Of a stretch of DNA of 64,000 bases, positions 54,077 through 62,593 are shown one piece after another. The notes under the pieces were generated by a model that saw nothing but the letters and a program-made list of their open reading frames with translations, searched no databases and was not told where the DNA came from. Origin of the DNA: Neorhizobium galegae (GTDB lineage Bacteria > Pseudomonadota > Alphaproteobacteria > Rhizobiales > Rhizobiaceae); the NCBI RefSeq assembly GCF_017877055.1, contig NZ_JAGIPG010000001.1, forward strand, positions 1,178,001 through 1,242,000. Direction: 5' to 3'. Position 1 is the stretch's first letter. Every line of letters starts with the position of its first letter. The position numbers were made by a program, and so were the translations under genes.

Positions 54077-55443
54077 TGCCGTGACCTCCTTATGGCGTTT
54101 GCAGCGCGGATACCGAGCTGCAAATATTGTCCTGAAAGCTCAACTTCCAAGCCGGGAACGACGACGCGGACGACCGATACGGGGAGCCCGGCATCCTGCA
54201 TGGGAACAGCAACAACTTGCCTGATGCCGGCCAGCCTGAGGCGGGCGAGTATGTGATCGATCGTGCCGTTGATGGAGTAGCGGGTTGCGTCAAGCTCGCG
54301 ATACCGGACCGGGCGCCTGTGCAGCGACGACAGGGCGACCAGGCGGCTGAGAGCGTTGTCCGCCCGTATGTGCTGATAGATGCGGGGCGAAAAGTCGTCG
54401 CGGCTACCGGCAATCGCAGTCAGGCGGCTCTGCGCGGCCTCGGTGATGGCACGCAGCATTGCGCGTACCGGATCAGGATGGCAGCCGCAGCCGCCGCAAA
54501 TCTGGCTCCAGCGCGGGTCTGATCGCTTGGATGTCGAATCCGGGATGAGCACGGCCAGGAATGCCGGAACCTGGAGGTCCGTCGTCATGTCGAGGAGGAG
54601 GAGCTGCATGCCTGCATCGCGGAGGCGACCGACCATCAGGTCGATCAAGGCATCCTCGACCGTGGCTGGATCGACGAGGCAGGCATTCAGTTCCTGCTCG
54701 GATTTGAGCTGGACAAGGGTCCAGGCGTCACGCTCGACGAGTTCGCAGAGCCCGTGCAGAAGTGCCTCGGCGCGGGTGTTTCCGGAAGCGAGACCATCGC
54801 TGGACTGTTCGAAACCGGCCGGCCGTTCGCCCCGGTGGTCCATTCCGGCAAGCCACCAGGGCACCATGACCTGATTGCCGGAAAGGATATCCAGACCGGG
54901 GACCCAAGGTATCTGACGGTCGCCGATTTCGGAGGGCACGCACCGTGCGGTCGAATGAAGGTCGATCATCCCAGCGGCGGAGCCCGCAACGTCGTTGACG
55001 GTCGCCAAGGTGAGCGATGCTGGTTCGATTTCCGCGACCCGCGTCTCCAAGGCCTCCATGGCGGCCGAGGTGCGTGCCGCATCGGCATCGACGCCTTTGC
55101 CCTGGAAGACGGAAAGAGTGTAGCTGTTCGGCCGCGTCGCGAAGGCGACGGGAATGCCGACCCGGTCGAGGCCGGTCAGGAAGCCGACCCGGGTAATGCC
55201 GAGATCCCGGAAAAACGGGCTGATCGCGTCGAAGGTTTCCGCCGGCGAGACGCGCCGGTCGTGATACGTGCTGAAACCTTCTTCCCGCTGCGAAAGGGAG
55301 GCTGCGAATGTCTGGATCGTCTGCGTCGATGACTGGATCTGCATCGTCATTTCCGGCGGCCGAGTTTCAAGAGGCCCTGAACTGGAGTGAGACCGGGCGG
55401 GCGACTGCCGGGTCTGCAAAAGCGATTGCTGTGCCGAACTCAT
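54073..55443 (-). CDS. YcaO-family cyclodehydratase/thioamide synthetase component
   Basis: A 456-residue ATP-dependent enzyme that activates a peptide backbone amide. ATP/Mg motifs: GKGVDADAARTSAAMEALE (residues 115-133), RAEALLHGLCELVERDAW (224-241) and AITEAAQSRLTAIAGSRDD (332-350) with Glu335, Gln338 and Arg340. The C terminus lacks the PxPxP tail of azoline-forming YcaO enzymes, and the partner is TfuA rather than an E1-like protein, so thioamide formation or TfuA-dependent heterocyclisation is favoured. A Ser-rich N-terminal extension of about 40 residues precedes the domain; ATG 55350 is an alternative start. Confidence 0.92.
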   Translation of the reverse strand: MSSAQQSLLQTRQSPARSHSSSGPLETRPPEMTMQIQSSTQTIQTFAASLSQREEGFSTYHDRRVSPAETFDAISPFFRDLGITRVGFLTGLDRVGIPVAFATRPNSYTLSVFQGKGVDADAARTSAAMEALETRVAEIEPASLTLATVNDVAGSAAGMIDLHSTARCVPSEIGDRQIPWVPGLDILSGNQVMVPWWLAGMDHRGERPAGFEQSSDGLASGNTRAEALLHGLCELVERDAWTLVQLKSEQELNACLVDPATVEDALIDLMVGRLRDAGMQLLLLDMTTDLQVPAFLAVLIPDSTSKRSDPRWSQICGGCGCHPDPVRAMLRAITEAAQSRLTAIAGSRDDFSPRIYQHIRADNALSRLVALSSLHRRPVRYRELDATRYSINGTIDHILARLRLAGIRQVVAVPMQDAGLPVSVVRVVVPGLEVELSGQYLQLGIRAANAIRRSRH

Positions 55444-55496
55444 CTGGTCGAATCGTCCTCTCCAAGGGTCTGTAGTGGAGAAGAAACCAAAGGCAC

Positions 55497-55517
55497 CGTG
55501 ACTTGGGCGTGACAGGC
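55497..55517. promoter_or_regulatory. Direct repeats and shared 12-mer upstream of ycaO (candidate SARP site)
   Basis: On the plus strand CGTGAC occurs at 55497-55502 and 55508-55513, exactly 11 bp apart, one helical turn, the spacing used by SARP-type activators. The second copy lies within GGCGTGACAGGC (55506-55517), which recurs identically at 55842-55853 ahead of the peptide gene. Confidence 0.5.
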
Positions 55518-55575
55518 TTGTTTAGAGGGCTCGTCTGGCTGCTTGACCGTTCTTTTGCTTGGGGGGCTCGTGGTT

Positions 55576-55607
55576 AAGCCCAAGGCAGCCGTCGGCACCT
55601 TGGGCTT
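55576..55607 (-). terminator. Hairpin between the peptide gene and ycaO (attenuator candidate)
   Basis: AAGCCCAAGG/CCTTGGGCTT, a perfect 10-bp stem with a 12-nt loop, ten bases after the peptide stop. No T tract follows, so it may be a partial terminator or 3' stabiliser that raises peptide over enzyme expression. Confidence 0.55.
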
Positions 55608-55616
55608 CCAGGCTCA

Positions 55617-55772
55617 TTATTGATATCTCATGGCATGCGTGACCTGAGAGAGCGCATTCGGCGCAATTTCGGTCCGACGGCCGAGCACGGCTTCGGCAGC
55701 GGCGGAAAACCGCAGGGTCGGGGCCGAGGCGGTGGCTTCAACAGGCTTGGAGGTCTTGAACTTCGTTTCCAT
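55617..55772 (-). CDS. Putative RiPP precursor peptide (51 residues)
   Basis: Starts at ATG 55772 with GGAGAGAAAGC immediately upstream; a longer frame to 55826 has no such site. The sequence begins METKFKTSKPVEATASAPT and ends APNALSQVTHAMRYQ. It is basic to neutral, lacks cysteine and has no membrane segment. A GRR at residues 31-33 could end a leader, leaving an 18-residue core with Thr, Ser and polar residues. Position (between the SARP gene and ycaO, with its own promoter element) is that of a precursor in YcaO RiPP clusters. No known precursor family is recognised. Confidence 0.7.
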   Translation of the reverse strand: METKFKTSKPVEATASAPTLRFSAAAEAVLGRRTEIAPNALSQVTHAMRYQ

Positions 55773-55841
55773 GCTTTCTCTCCGCGAATAAGCAGCGTGT
55801 GCTGCGTTGCATCGAGAAAGGACCACACCGGGTGTTATTCC

Positions 55842-55864
55842 GGCGTGACAGGCATTTTCACGCC
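55842..55864. promoter_or_regulatory. Dyad with shared 12-mer upstream of the peptide gene
   Basis: GGCGTGA (55842-55848), 9-bp spacer, TCACGCC (55858-55864). The left part lies in GGCGTGACAGGC, identical to the copy upstream of ycaO. The shared element is 69 bp before the peptide ATG and 62 bp before the ycaO ATG, suggesting one activator for both promoters. Confidence 0.55.
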
Positions 55865-55867
55865 CGT

Positions 55868-57808
55868 TTACGGCAGCCCGGCGAGCCGGAGGCCATGAAT
55901 GAGGAGCTCGGCATGGGCCGGATTGCGGTCCGGCACGAAGTAACGGATATCCTCGCTGCGGAAGTCCGGGAAATTTTCCCTGACGATTGCCGCATATTTA
56001 CGCGCGGCGGGCATGTCTCCGGCCATCGCGTGACTGGCGGCGAGCAGCCTTGCGGTGGCGTGCTGGGTCTTGACCGGGTCGATCGTATCGATCGCTTTGG
56101 AATATTCCTGGCGGACGTAATAGGTGGAGCCCAGGATCCAGTAGTAATAATCCGGCGGCAGCGGGTTCAGCTTGAAGGCCGCGAGCCCGAGATCGAGAGC
56201 CTTGTCCAGGTCGCCGGCATGCGACAGCGCGTCCGAATAATCGACCAACACATCCGCATCGCTCGGATTGAGGTTCTGAGCCTCCTGAAAAAGATCCAGG
56301 CTTTCGTCGAAACGTCGGCGATAGAGGGAGATGAAGCCAAGCTCGCGGAAGGCGCGGCCGCTGCCAGGATCGAGATCGCGGGATGCGCGGGCGGATTGAT
56401 TGGCCACGTCCAGCAGCTCATTGTCCTTCATGCCGCGAACCAGCCATTCCATGCCGAGCGAGCGTGAAATTCCGGCATGCGCCGGAGAAAAGCTGTCGCA
56501 ACGCTTGACCGACGATTTGAACCACTTGCGCGCCTGGCGCAGATGCTGCAGGTCCGTGCCGGACAGGTAGCGCTTCCCTTCGAGGTAGAGCCGGTAGGCG
56601 GAGGGGTCGACGTCGTCGAGGGACTTGGCGATTTCATGCCGCTCGATGACATCGGTCAGCGACATCGAAATACGCCGCGCCAACTGGCCGAAAGACGCCC
56701 TCATCTGCTGGACGTCGAGCGGCAGGTTGATGGCCCAGAGCACCTCGCCGGTGCCGACCCTCGTTAGCCTGCAGGTCGCAAAAATCTCGTCGCCTTCGCC
56801 CTGGATCGTCACGAACACGGAATAGTCGAACTGAAGGTCGCTAAGGGCCGATTGGCTCTGACTTGGATCGGCCGAGCGATTGAGCAGTTCAAAACTCGTA
56901 TGGGCGGCGATGATCTTGAAAACACGCTGATGGCTGAGGCCGATCGTGACGTCTTCCAAAAGAGCCCTGCCGAGGCGTTGGACCAGCGCGTCCTGGACGA
57001 TTGTCTCGGGCGGCAGGATCACCACGCGCGGCTGAGCCGGCATGATGTCCCTCGGACGTTCCTCCGGCGCAGGCGTGCGGTCCGAGGCGGGCCTGCTCAG
57101 GATGCCGAGTTCGTGGGCGAGCGCAACCGTCTCCGGTGTCGGCGGCGTGCCGTAATCGGCCCTGAGCTGGTCCCGGCATCGGCTATAGGCCTGGCGAGCG
57201 GCGGCGAAGTCACCATGGCCGACGTGATACTTCATCAACGCTCGCGCGGCGCCCTCATGGGAGGCATCCAGTTCGATCAGGCGATTGGCAAGCAAGGGCA
57301 ATGACGGGGACTGCTGGTGGGACGATATCGCCAGCAGGCTTTCGATGTGGCTCGATCGCCAGTCCCCGACCTTGCGTCGTGCGTCCAACAACCAGTCTTC
57401 CGCGCCGCCGGTCGGAGCCTCCACGGCTTCGAGCAGTTCGCCTCGAACAACGTCCCAGTCCTCTTCCCTTAGGGGCCCCGGCTCCATCAGGGCGAGGAGA
57501 TCGATGTCGGACCGATCGCAATCAAGCCTCAGCGCTTCTTCGTCGGTGACAAGGATGGCCGGGGCATCCGGACCGACGGCCTTGGCGATGCGTGCCAAAA
57601 GCTGACGCAGGCTGTTTGCACGCTTCTCCGCGTCGTGGGAAGGCCAGAGAAGCCGCCGTATCGTTTCGCGGTCGACCGTCAATTTGGGCGCCATCGCAAT
57701 GACGGCAAATAGAAAATACGCCTTTTCCGGCAGAGCTATGCTCGCGCCGTCCAACTCAAACGAAGGGCGACCAAGCAACCGGATTTTGAGCGTCGTATTT
57801 TCGAGCAT
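55868..57808 (-). CDS. SARP/BTAD-type transcriptional activator with C-terminal TPR repeats
   Basis: A 646-residue regulator: OmpR-like winged helix (residues 5-100, IRLLGRPSFELDG, RANSLRQLLARI), a bacterial transcriptional activation domain (about 105-235), a middle domain like those of adenylate-cyclase-linked regulators (VVILPPETIVQDALVQRLG near 262) and TPR-like repeats from about 400 to 610 (SGRAFRELGFISLYRRRFDESL, cited in part). SARP proteins activate natural-product clusters in actinobacteria. It lies 95 bp upstream of the peptide gene on the same strand and is the obvious cluster activator. Confidence 0.88.
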   Translation of the reverse strand: MLENTTLKIRLLGRPSFELDGASIALPEKAYFLFAVIAMAPKLTVDRETIRRLLWPSHDAEKRANSLRQLLARIAKAVGPDAPAILVTDEEALRLDCDRSDIDLLALMEPGPLREEDWDVVRGELLEAVEAPTGGAEDWLLDARRKVGDWRSSHIESLLAISSHQQSPSLPLLANRLIELDASHEGAARALMKYHVGHGDFAAARQAYSRCRDQLRADYGTPPTPETVALAHELGILSRPASDRTPAPEERPRDIMPAQPRVVILPPETIVQDALVQRLGRALLEDVTIGLSHQRVFKIIAAHTSFELLNRSADPSQSQSALSDLQFDYSVFVTIQGEGDEIFATCRLTRVGTGEVLWAINLPLDVQQMRASFGQLARRISMSLTDVIERHEIAKSLDDVDPSAYRLYLEGKRYLSGTDLQHLRQARKWFKSSVKRCDSFSPAHAGISRSLGMEWLVRGMKDNELLDVANQSARASRDLDPGSGRAFRELGFISLYRRRFDESLDLFQEAQNLNPSDADVLVDYSDALSHAGDLDKALDLGLAAFKLNPLPPDYYYWILGSTYYVRQEYSKAIDTIDPVKTQHATARLLAASHAMAGDMPAARKYAAIVRENFPDFRSEDIRYFVPDRNPAHAELLIHGLRLAGLP

Positions 57809-58055
57809 TGTATTGTTGTTCGGAACTACGCGTTGGTGTCGGAAATATGTATCGTTATGGGGACTGCCTGTACATGCATTTCTTCAGACTTTAGTCCAGT
57901 AAGATACAGCTATCGCGCGCTTCGTCAAACCGGCTTTTATCGCAATGGTCGAAATGTGTTCCTGTCACCATCTTTGCATTGAAGGTAGTGCGCCGAAAGC
58001 AACAGGGCGATCCGCGTCTCCAGAATGCCGGCGCCGGTTCGACCCAGAATCCAGG

Positions 58056-58205
58056 TTACGTCGGGTTTCCGAGGAATTGGAAATATGCCCAGGCGAGAAC
58101 AAGGCACACGATCACGACTGCAACAACCGCCAACTTGCGCAGCAGCGGGTTTGGCTCCCGCGGCGGCGGTTCCGGGCGTCGGAATTTGATGATGTTGTCG
58201 TTCAT
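58056..58205 (-). CDS. 49-residue single-pass membrane protein
   Basis: ATG 58205 to TAA 58056. The N terminus NDNIIKFRRPEPPPREPNP is polar and proline-rich; residues about 25-45 (AVVAVVIVCLVLAWAYF) form one transmembrane helix. Small proteins of this layout (NVVxFRRPEPP then one helix) recur in Rhizobiaceae, function unknown. Codon use is consistent with its neighbours. Overlapping plus-strand frames have no such coherence. Confidence 0.7.
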   Translation of the reverse strand: MNDNIIKFRRPEPPPREPNPLLRKLAVVAVVIVCLVLAWAYFQFLGNPT

Positions 58206-58383
58206 GGATCTGCTTTTACCGCTGAACGTCTTGAACCGCTATGGGGTTGCGATTGTTTTGTCGTGTTGCGGCTGTGAGCGGCATCCGCGAGGGGCATAAC
58301 AGCACATCGATCGGCATTCAACTTCCCGTATTCATAGCAATCTCTCCGTTCACAGGCCATTCCCAGCGCAGTCAGCTGCCGGT

Positions 58384-59247
58384 CTACTTCACGGCTCCCG
58401 CCGTCATGCCGTTGATGAACTGGCGCGACAGGATGATGTAGACGATGATGACCGGAGCCGAGGACAGCAGAAGCCCCGCAAACAGCACGCCCCAATCCGT
58501 CGTGTATTCGCCCATGAAGGTCGTCAGGCCCTGGGGCAGGGTCTTCAGGTTGTCCTTCTGAATGAAGATCAGCGGGAAGAAGAAGTCGTTCCAGATCGGC
58601 ACGACGTTCTGGATGCCGGCGATCACCATGGCGGGCCTGACCAGCGGCAGCATGATAGACCACATGATCCGCGGCTCGCTGGCACCGTCCATGCGCGCCG
58701 CGTCCTCGAGTTCGTTCGGAAGCGTGGCGATGAAGCCGGTCATGATGAAGACGGTGGTCGGCAGGCCCATCGCCACATAGATGACGATCAGCGACAGCTG
58801 CGTGTTCAGGATGCCGAGGTCGCGCATCAGGATGAAGAGCGGGATGATCGCGAGCTTCAGGGGAAGCGTCAGCCCGGCCAGGAAGAACATCAGCACGAAG
58901 CTCGAGCCCCGGAACTTGTAGCGACCGACGGCATAGGCCGCCATCGTCCCGAGCGTCAGGATCACGACGATCGACGCGCCGGTGACGATCACCGAATTCA
59001 GGAGGTAGCGTAAGAAGTTGGTCTGGCTCCAGATCCTGGTGATGTTTGCGAAGTTGGAAAAATCAGGGATCGAGAACGGCGACTGGAAGATCTGGGCGTT
59101 GGTCTTGAACGCGGCAAACAGCATGATGACGATGGGAGCGAGCATCACCACCGTGTTCAGGATCAGGATGATCTGGATCAGCCCGTCCTTGCCGAGCGTG
59201 GCGAGCATGCCGCGCCGATCGTAATAGCTTTGCGAAGCGGTGTTCAT
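58384..59247 (-). CDS. Carbohydrate ABC permease, MalG type
   Basis: A 287-residue permease with six helices and the EAA loop ELEDAARMDGASEPRIMWSIMLP (cited in part: LEDAARMDGASEPRI). It is the second membrane subunit of the sugar importer; its start overlaps the stop of the MalF-type gene (59244-59247). Substrate not deducible. Confidence 0.92.
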   Translation of the reverse strand: MNTASQSYYDRRGMLATLGKDGLIQIILILNTVVMLAPIVIMLFAAFKTNAQIFQSPFSIPDFSNFANITRIWSQTNFLRYLLNSVIVTGASIVVILTLGTMAAYAVGRYKFRGSSFVLMFFLAGLTLPLKLAIIPLFILMRDLGILNTQLSLIVIYVAMGLPTTVFIMTGFIATLPNELEDAARMDGASEPRIMWSIMLPLVRPAMVIAGIQNVVPIWNDFFFPLIFIQKDNLKTLPQGLTTFMGEYTTDWGVLFAGLLLSSAPVIIVYIILSRQFINGMTAGAVK

Positions 59248-60164
59248 AACTGAATTTCCCTGGCCCGCAGCTTGAAGGTGATGACGCCGGCGACAAGGGC
59301 GATGAAGACGAAGATCAGCACGGCAAGCGCGCTGCCGGCGCCGAAATCCTGGCCCGAGCCGGATTGGTCACCGAAGGCGGTGCGATAGAAATAGAGGCCG
59401 AGGACGTCCGTCGCCTTATGTGGCGAGCCGTCGACACCGACCATGATATAAGGCAGTTCGAACCAGTTGAACGAGCCGACGAAAAGCAGCGTGAAGACGA
59501 CGGTTGCGCTGGGCGCCACCAGCGGCCAGACGACCTTGGTGATCTTCGTCCATTCGCTTTCGGTCTCCATGCGCACTGCATCCAGGATTTCGCCGGGGAT
59601 TCGCTGCATGCCGGCGAGGAAAACGAGGGTCGGGAAGCCGACCATGTGCCAGGCATTGGCGATGATCAGTGCCCACAGCGCCGTCGTACCCTGGCCGAGC
59701 CAGGGCTGGGCAAGTCCACCAAGGCCAGTGCCGCGCAGCGAGATGTTCACGACGCCGAAAAGCGGGTGCAGAAAGAGTTTCCAGAGGAAGCCGACGATGA
59801 TGGTCGACAGCACGACCGGCAGGAAAACCGCGACGCGATGGAAGGCGGCGCCCGGGAGTTCGCGCCACAGACAGTAGGCGAGCACGAAACCGACGCCGTT
59901 CTGCAGCACCATCAGCGCGAAGAAGACCAGCACGTTGTGCGTGAATGCATTCAACGTCCAGTCCGCGTAGGGCTGGGTGAACAGGACCTTGTAGAAATTC
60001 GCGAAGCCGACGAACTCGCCCCGCGCCAGCCCGTGCCACTGGAAGAAGGCATAGGCAAAAGCGGAGATGATGGGATAGACGACGAACAGGGCGACGAAGG
60101 CGAGCGGCGGCACGATCAGCGCCGTGATCCATAGACGTCGCGCCACGAGAGGCGATCCGGGCAT
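59244..60164 (-). CDS. Carbohydrate ABC permease, MalF type
   Basis: A 306-residue permease with six helices and EAA loop PGEILDAVRMETESEWTKI. ATG 60164 is preferred to the GTG at 60167. It pairs with the MalG-type subunit. Order in the operon: HAD hydrolase, ATPase, binding protein, this permease, second permease. Confidence 0.92.
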   Translation of the reverse strand: MPGSPLVARRLWITALIVPPLAFVALFVVYPIISAFAYAFFQWHGLARGEFVGFANFYKVLFTQPYADWTLNAFTHNVLVFFALMVLQNGVGFVLAYCLWRELPGAAFHRVAVFLPVVLSTIIVGFLWKLFLHPLFGVVNISLRGTGLGGLAQPWLGQGTTALWALIIANAWHMVGFPTLVFLAGMQRIPGEILDAVRMETESEWTKITKVVWPLVAPSATVVFTLLFVGSFNWFELPYIMVGVDGSPHKATDVLGLYFYRTAFGDQSGSGQDFGAGSALAVLIFVFIALVAGVITFKLRAREIQL

Positions 60165-60224
60165 CACAATTCTCTTTGGTTGGAAAATATGGGAACGGCC
60201 GCCGTCCGGCCGCTCCCCTTTCGA

Positions 60225-61463
60225 TTATTTCTTGAACGGTGCGTACCAGGCGGCGAGGCCGGTCGTCAGGTTCTTGCCGACCTCTTCCGGGGTCGCCTTG
60301 CCGCCGAACAGCTTCTGGATTTCGCCCTGCAGCAGGACGGAACCGGACGGCTCACCGTAGCGGAAGTGCACCAGCATGATGTAGGGAATGGAATGCTTGT
60401 TGAGTTCGGCGACTTCGCCCAGCAGCGGGTCCTTGAAGTTCACACCCGGCACAGCTGAGATATTGTTCAGGTCGTCGGCGAACATCTGGCCGAATTCCTG
60501 GCTGGCGAGGAAATTGACAAACTTCAGCGCCGCTTCCTTCTTGGTGGTCTTGGCGTTGACCGCATAACCGCCGTCGAAATACTGGGCCACCAGCTTTTCG
60601 TCACCGGCTTTCAGGCCTGGCATCGCGAAGATGCCCATTTTGATCCCGGGGTTCTGCTTCTTGAAGTTCGAAAGCTCATAGGAGCCGCCGACGAACATGC
60701 CGGCCATGCCGGATGCGAAAAGCTGCTGCGACGAAGCGTAGTCGAGACCGATGAAGCCGTCCGGGAAATATTTGGTGATTTCCTTGAGCTTGGTGAGGGC
60801 CTCGACATAACGCTTGTCCATAAAGTCGGCCTTGCCGGCCATCAGGTCGTCATAGAAGCCGCGGGTCATCAGGGTGGAGGCGATACCGCCGACCATGACT
60901 TCGTTCTGCCAGGCTGTCGCCGTGCCGTTGCCGAATGGCATGACGCCTGCTGCCTTCAGCTTTTCGGCAGCCTTGACGAGGTCGTCAAGCGTTTCCGGCT
61001 CCTTCAGACCGTTCTTGTCGAAGATGTCCTTGTTATAGATCACCAGCATCGTCTGGCTGGCGAAGGGCACCGCGTAGGTGATCTTGCTCGAGCGGGCGGT
61101 TTCCGCGGCGACGGCGGCCGGTGCGAATTTCTCGAGCGCCGGAACGTTGGTCTTGTCAAGCGGCAGCAGGTAGCCGGCGTTGGCGACGTTTTCCAGACCG
61201 CCATAGGCGCGCGCGAACATCAGGTCCGGCCCCGAACCGCCGGCAAGTGCCGTTGACAGGATGGTGTTGTAGTTCGTCGCTTCGAACGTCTCGAACTTGA
61301 CGGTGATGCCCGGGTTCTTCGCCTCGAAAGCGTCGATAAACTTCTCGTACTGGGCCTTGTCTTCCTGGCGCCAGCTCCAGAAAGTCAACTCCTCCGCCAT
61401 TGCCGGCAGAGCGGTCATCAGGGCTCCCAAGGCTACTATCGTGCTACAAACTAGCTTTTTCAT
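60225..61463 (-). CDS. Carbohydrate-binding periplasmic protein (cluster D, UgpB/MalE-like)
   Basis: A 412-residue secreted protein with a Sec signal (residues 1-23, ALPAMAEE). The mature N terminus ELTFWSWRQEDKAQYEKFIDAFEAKNPGI is typical of family 1 sugar-binding proteins (cited in part: ELTFWSWRQED). The ligand is probably an oligosaccharide or polyol; not identifiable by eye. Confidence 0.92.
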   Translation of the reverse strand: MKKLVCSTIVALGALMTALPAMAEELTFWSWRQEDKAQYEKFIDAFEAKNPGITVKFETFEATNYNTILSTALAGGSGPDLMFARAYGGLENVANAGYLLPLDKTNVPALEKFAPAAVAAETARSSKITYAVPFASQTMLVIYNKDIFDKNGLKEPETLDDLVKAAEKLKAAGVMPFGNGTATAWQNEVMVGGIASTLMTRGFYDDLMAGKADFMDKRYVEALTKLKEITKYFPDGFIGLDYASSQQLFASGMAGMFVGGSYELSNFKKQNPGIKMGIFAMPGLKAGDEKLVAQYFDGGYAVNAKTTKKEAALKFVNFLASQEFGQMFADDLNNISAVPGVNFKDPLLGEVAELNKHSIPYIMLVHFRYGEPSGSVLLQGEIQKLFGGKATPEEVGKNLTTGLAAWYAPFKK

Positions 61464-61504
61464 CTGGTTCCATCCTCTTGATATTATAGGAGACGAAAGT
61501 GCTT

Positions 61505-62575
61505 TCAGGCCGCCAACCTCTCCCTCGTCGCGCGGCTGAAATAGTGGATTTCCTCTGAAGCGACCGTGATGACGACCGGGGTGTCTGGAGGCAAATCGAC
61601 CGAGGCCGACGACCTGATGCCGACCAGTGTGCCGTCGCCGAGGCGCACATAAACATACGTGTTCTCGCCGAGGTATTCGGTGTAGACGACGCTGCCATTG
61701 AAGCCCTCGATGTTCTCGTCCGTGGAGATCGTCATCGCATCCGGCCGGACCCCGATGACCAGATCCCGTTCGTCCGAATGGGGGAGGCGGGAGGCGTTGA
61801 CCGCACCTGATCCGGCAAGCGCCAGATGATTGCCGTTTCGCTCGACATCGAGAAGCGACATGCGTGGAGAGCCGATGAAGGTCGCAACGAACGTGTTCGC
61901 CGGCCTCTCGTAGAGTTCGCGCGGGCTGCCGAACTGCTCCACCTTGCCGTTGTTCATGACGACGATCCGATCGGCAAGCGTCATGGCTTCCACCTGGTCG
62001 TGGGTGACGTAGATGGTGGTGCCGCCGATTTCCCGGTGAAGCCTTGCGATTTCCAGGCGCACGTCGGAGCGAAGAGCCGCATCCAAGTTGGAAAGCGGCT
62101 CGTCGAGAAGCAGGACTTTAGGCTTTCTGACCAGCGCGCGGCCGATCGCGACGCGCTGGCGCTGGCCGCCGGAAAGCTCTCGCGGCTTGCGTTTCAAGAG
62201 CGGATCGAGCCGCAGCATCTTGGAGGCTTCGTCGATGCGCTTTTCGACCTCGTCCTTCTCAAGGCCCATCAGTCGGGCGCCGAATGCCATGTTTTCGTAG
62301 ACATCCATATGCGGATAGAGCGCGTAGGACTGGAACACCATGGCGATGCCGCGGCGCGACGGAGCGATGTCGTTCATCCTGCGGTCGTCGAGGTGAAACT
62401 CGCCGGAACTGATCGTGTCGAGGCCGGCGATCAATCGCAGCAGCGTGGATTTTCCGCATCCCGACGGGCCGACGAAAACGACGAACTCCCTGTCGGAAAT
62501 TTGGAGGTCGATCCCATGCAGCACATCGACAGATTTAAAGCTTTTCTTGATGCCGCTGAGGGTCATTCGAGCCAT
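61505..62575 (-). CDS. Carbohydrate ABC ATPase (UgpC/MsmK type)
   Basis: A 356-residue ATPase: Walker [23 protein letters not shown], signature LSGGQRQR, Walker B VLLLDEP and VTHDQVEAM, then a regulatory OB-fold/TOBE domain from about residue 235. The C-terminal domain in MalK relatives receives regulatory input. It sits between the binding-protein gene and the HAD gene. Confidence 0.94.
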   Translation of the reverse strand: MARMTLSGIKKSFKSVDVLHGIDLQISDREFVVFVGPSGCGKSTLLRLIAGLDTISSGEFHLDDRRMNDIAPSRRGIAMVFQSYALYPHMDVYENMAFGARLMGLEKDEVEKRIDEASKMLRLDPLLKRKPRELSGGQRQRVAIGRALVRKPKVLLLDEPLSNLDAALRSDVRLEIARLHREIGGTTIYVTHDQVEAMTLADRIVVMNNGKVEQFGSPRELYERPANTFVATFIGSPRMSLLDVERNGNHLALAGSGAVNASRLPHSDERDLVIGVRPDAMTISTDENIEGFNGSVVYTEYLGENTYVYVRLGDGTLVGIRSSASVDLPPDTPVVITVASEEIHYFSRATRERLAA

Positions 62576-62593
62576 GCCGAAACTCCGTACTCG

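Noticed and set aside
55620-55898. 92-codon plus-strand frame opposite the peptide gene
   Set aside because: The minus-strand frame has the ribosome binding site, operon context and promoter element; the plus frame runs into the 3' end of the SARP gene.
57945-58299. Two plus-strand frames of 106-110 codons
   Set aside because: They overlap the coherent 49-residue membrane protein on the other strand and show no domain.
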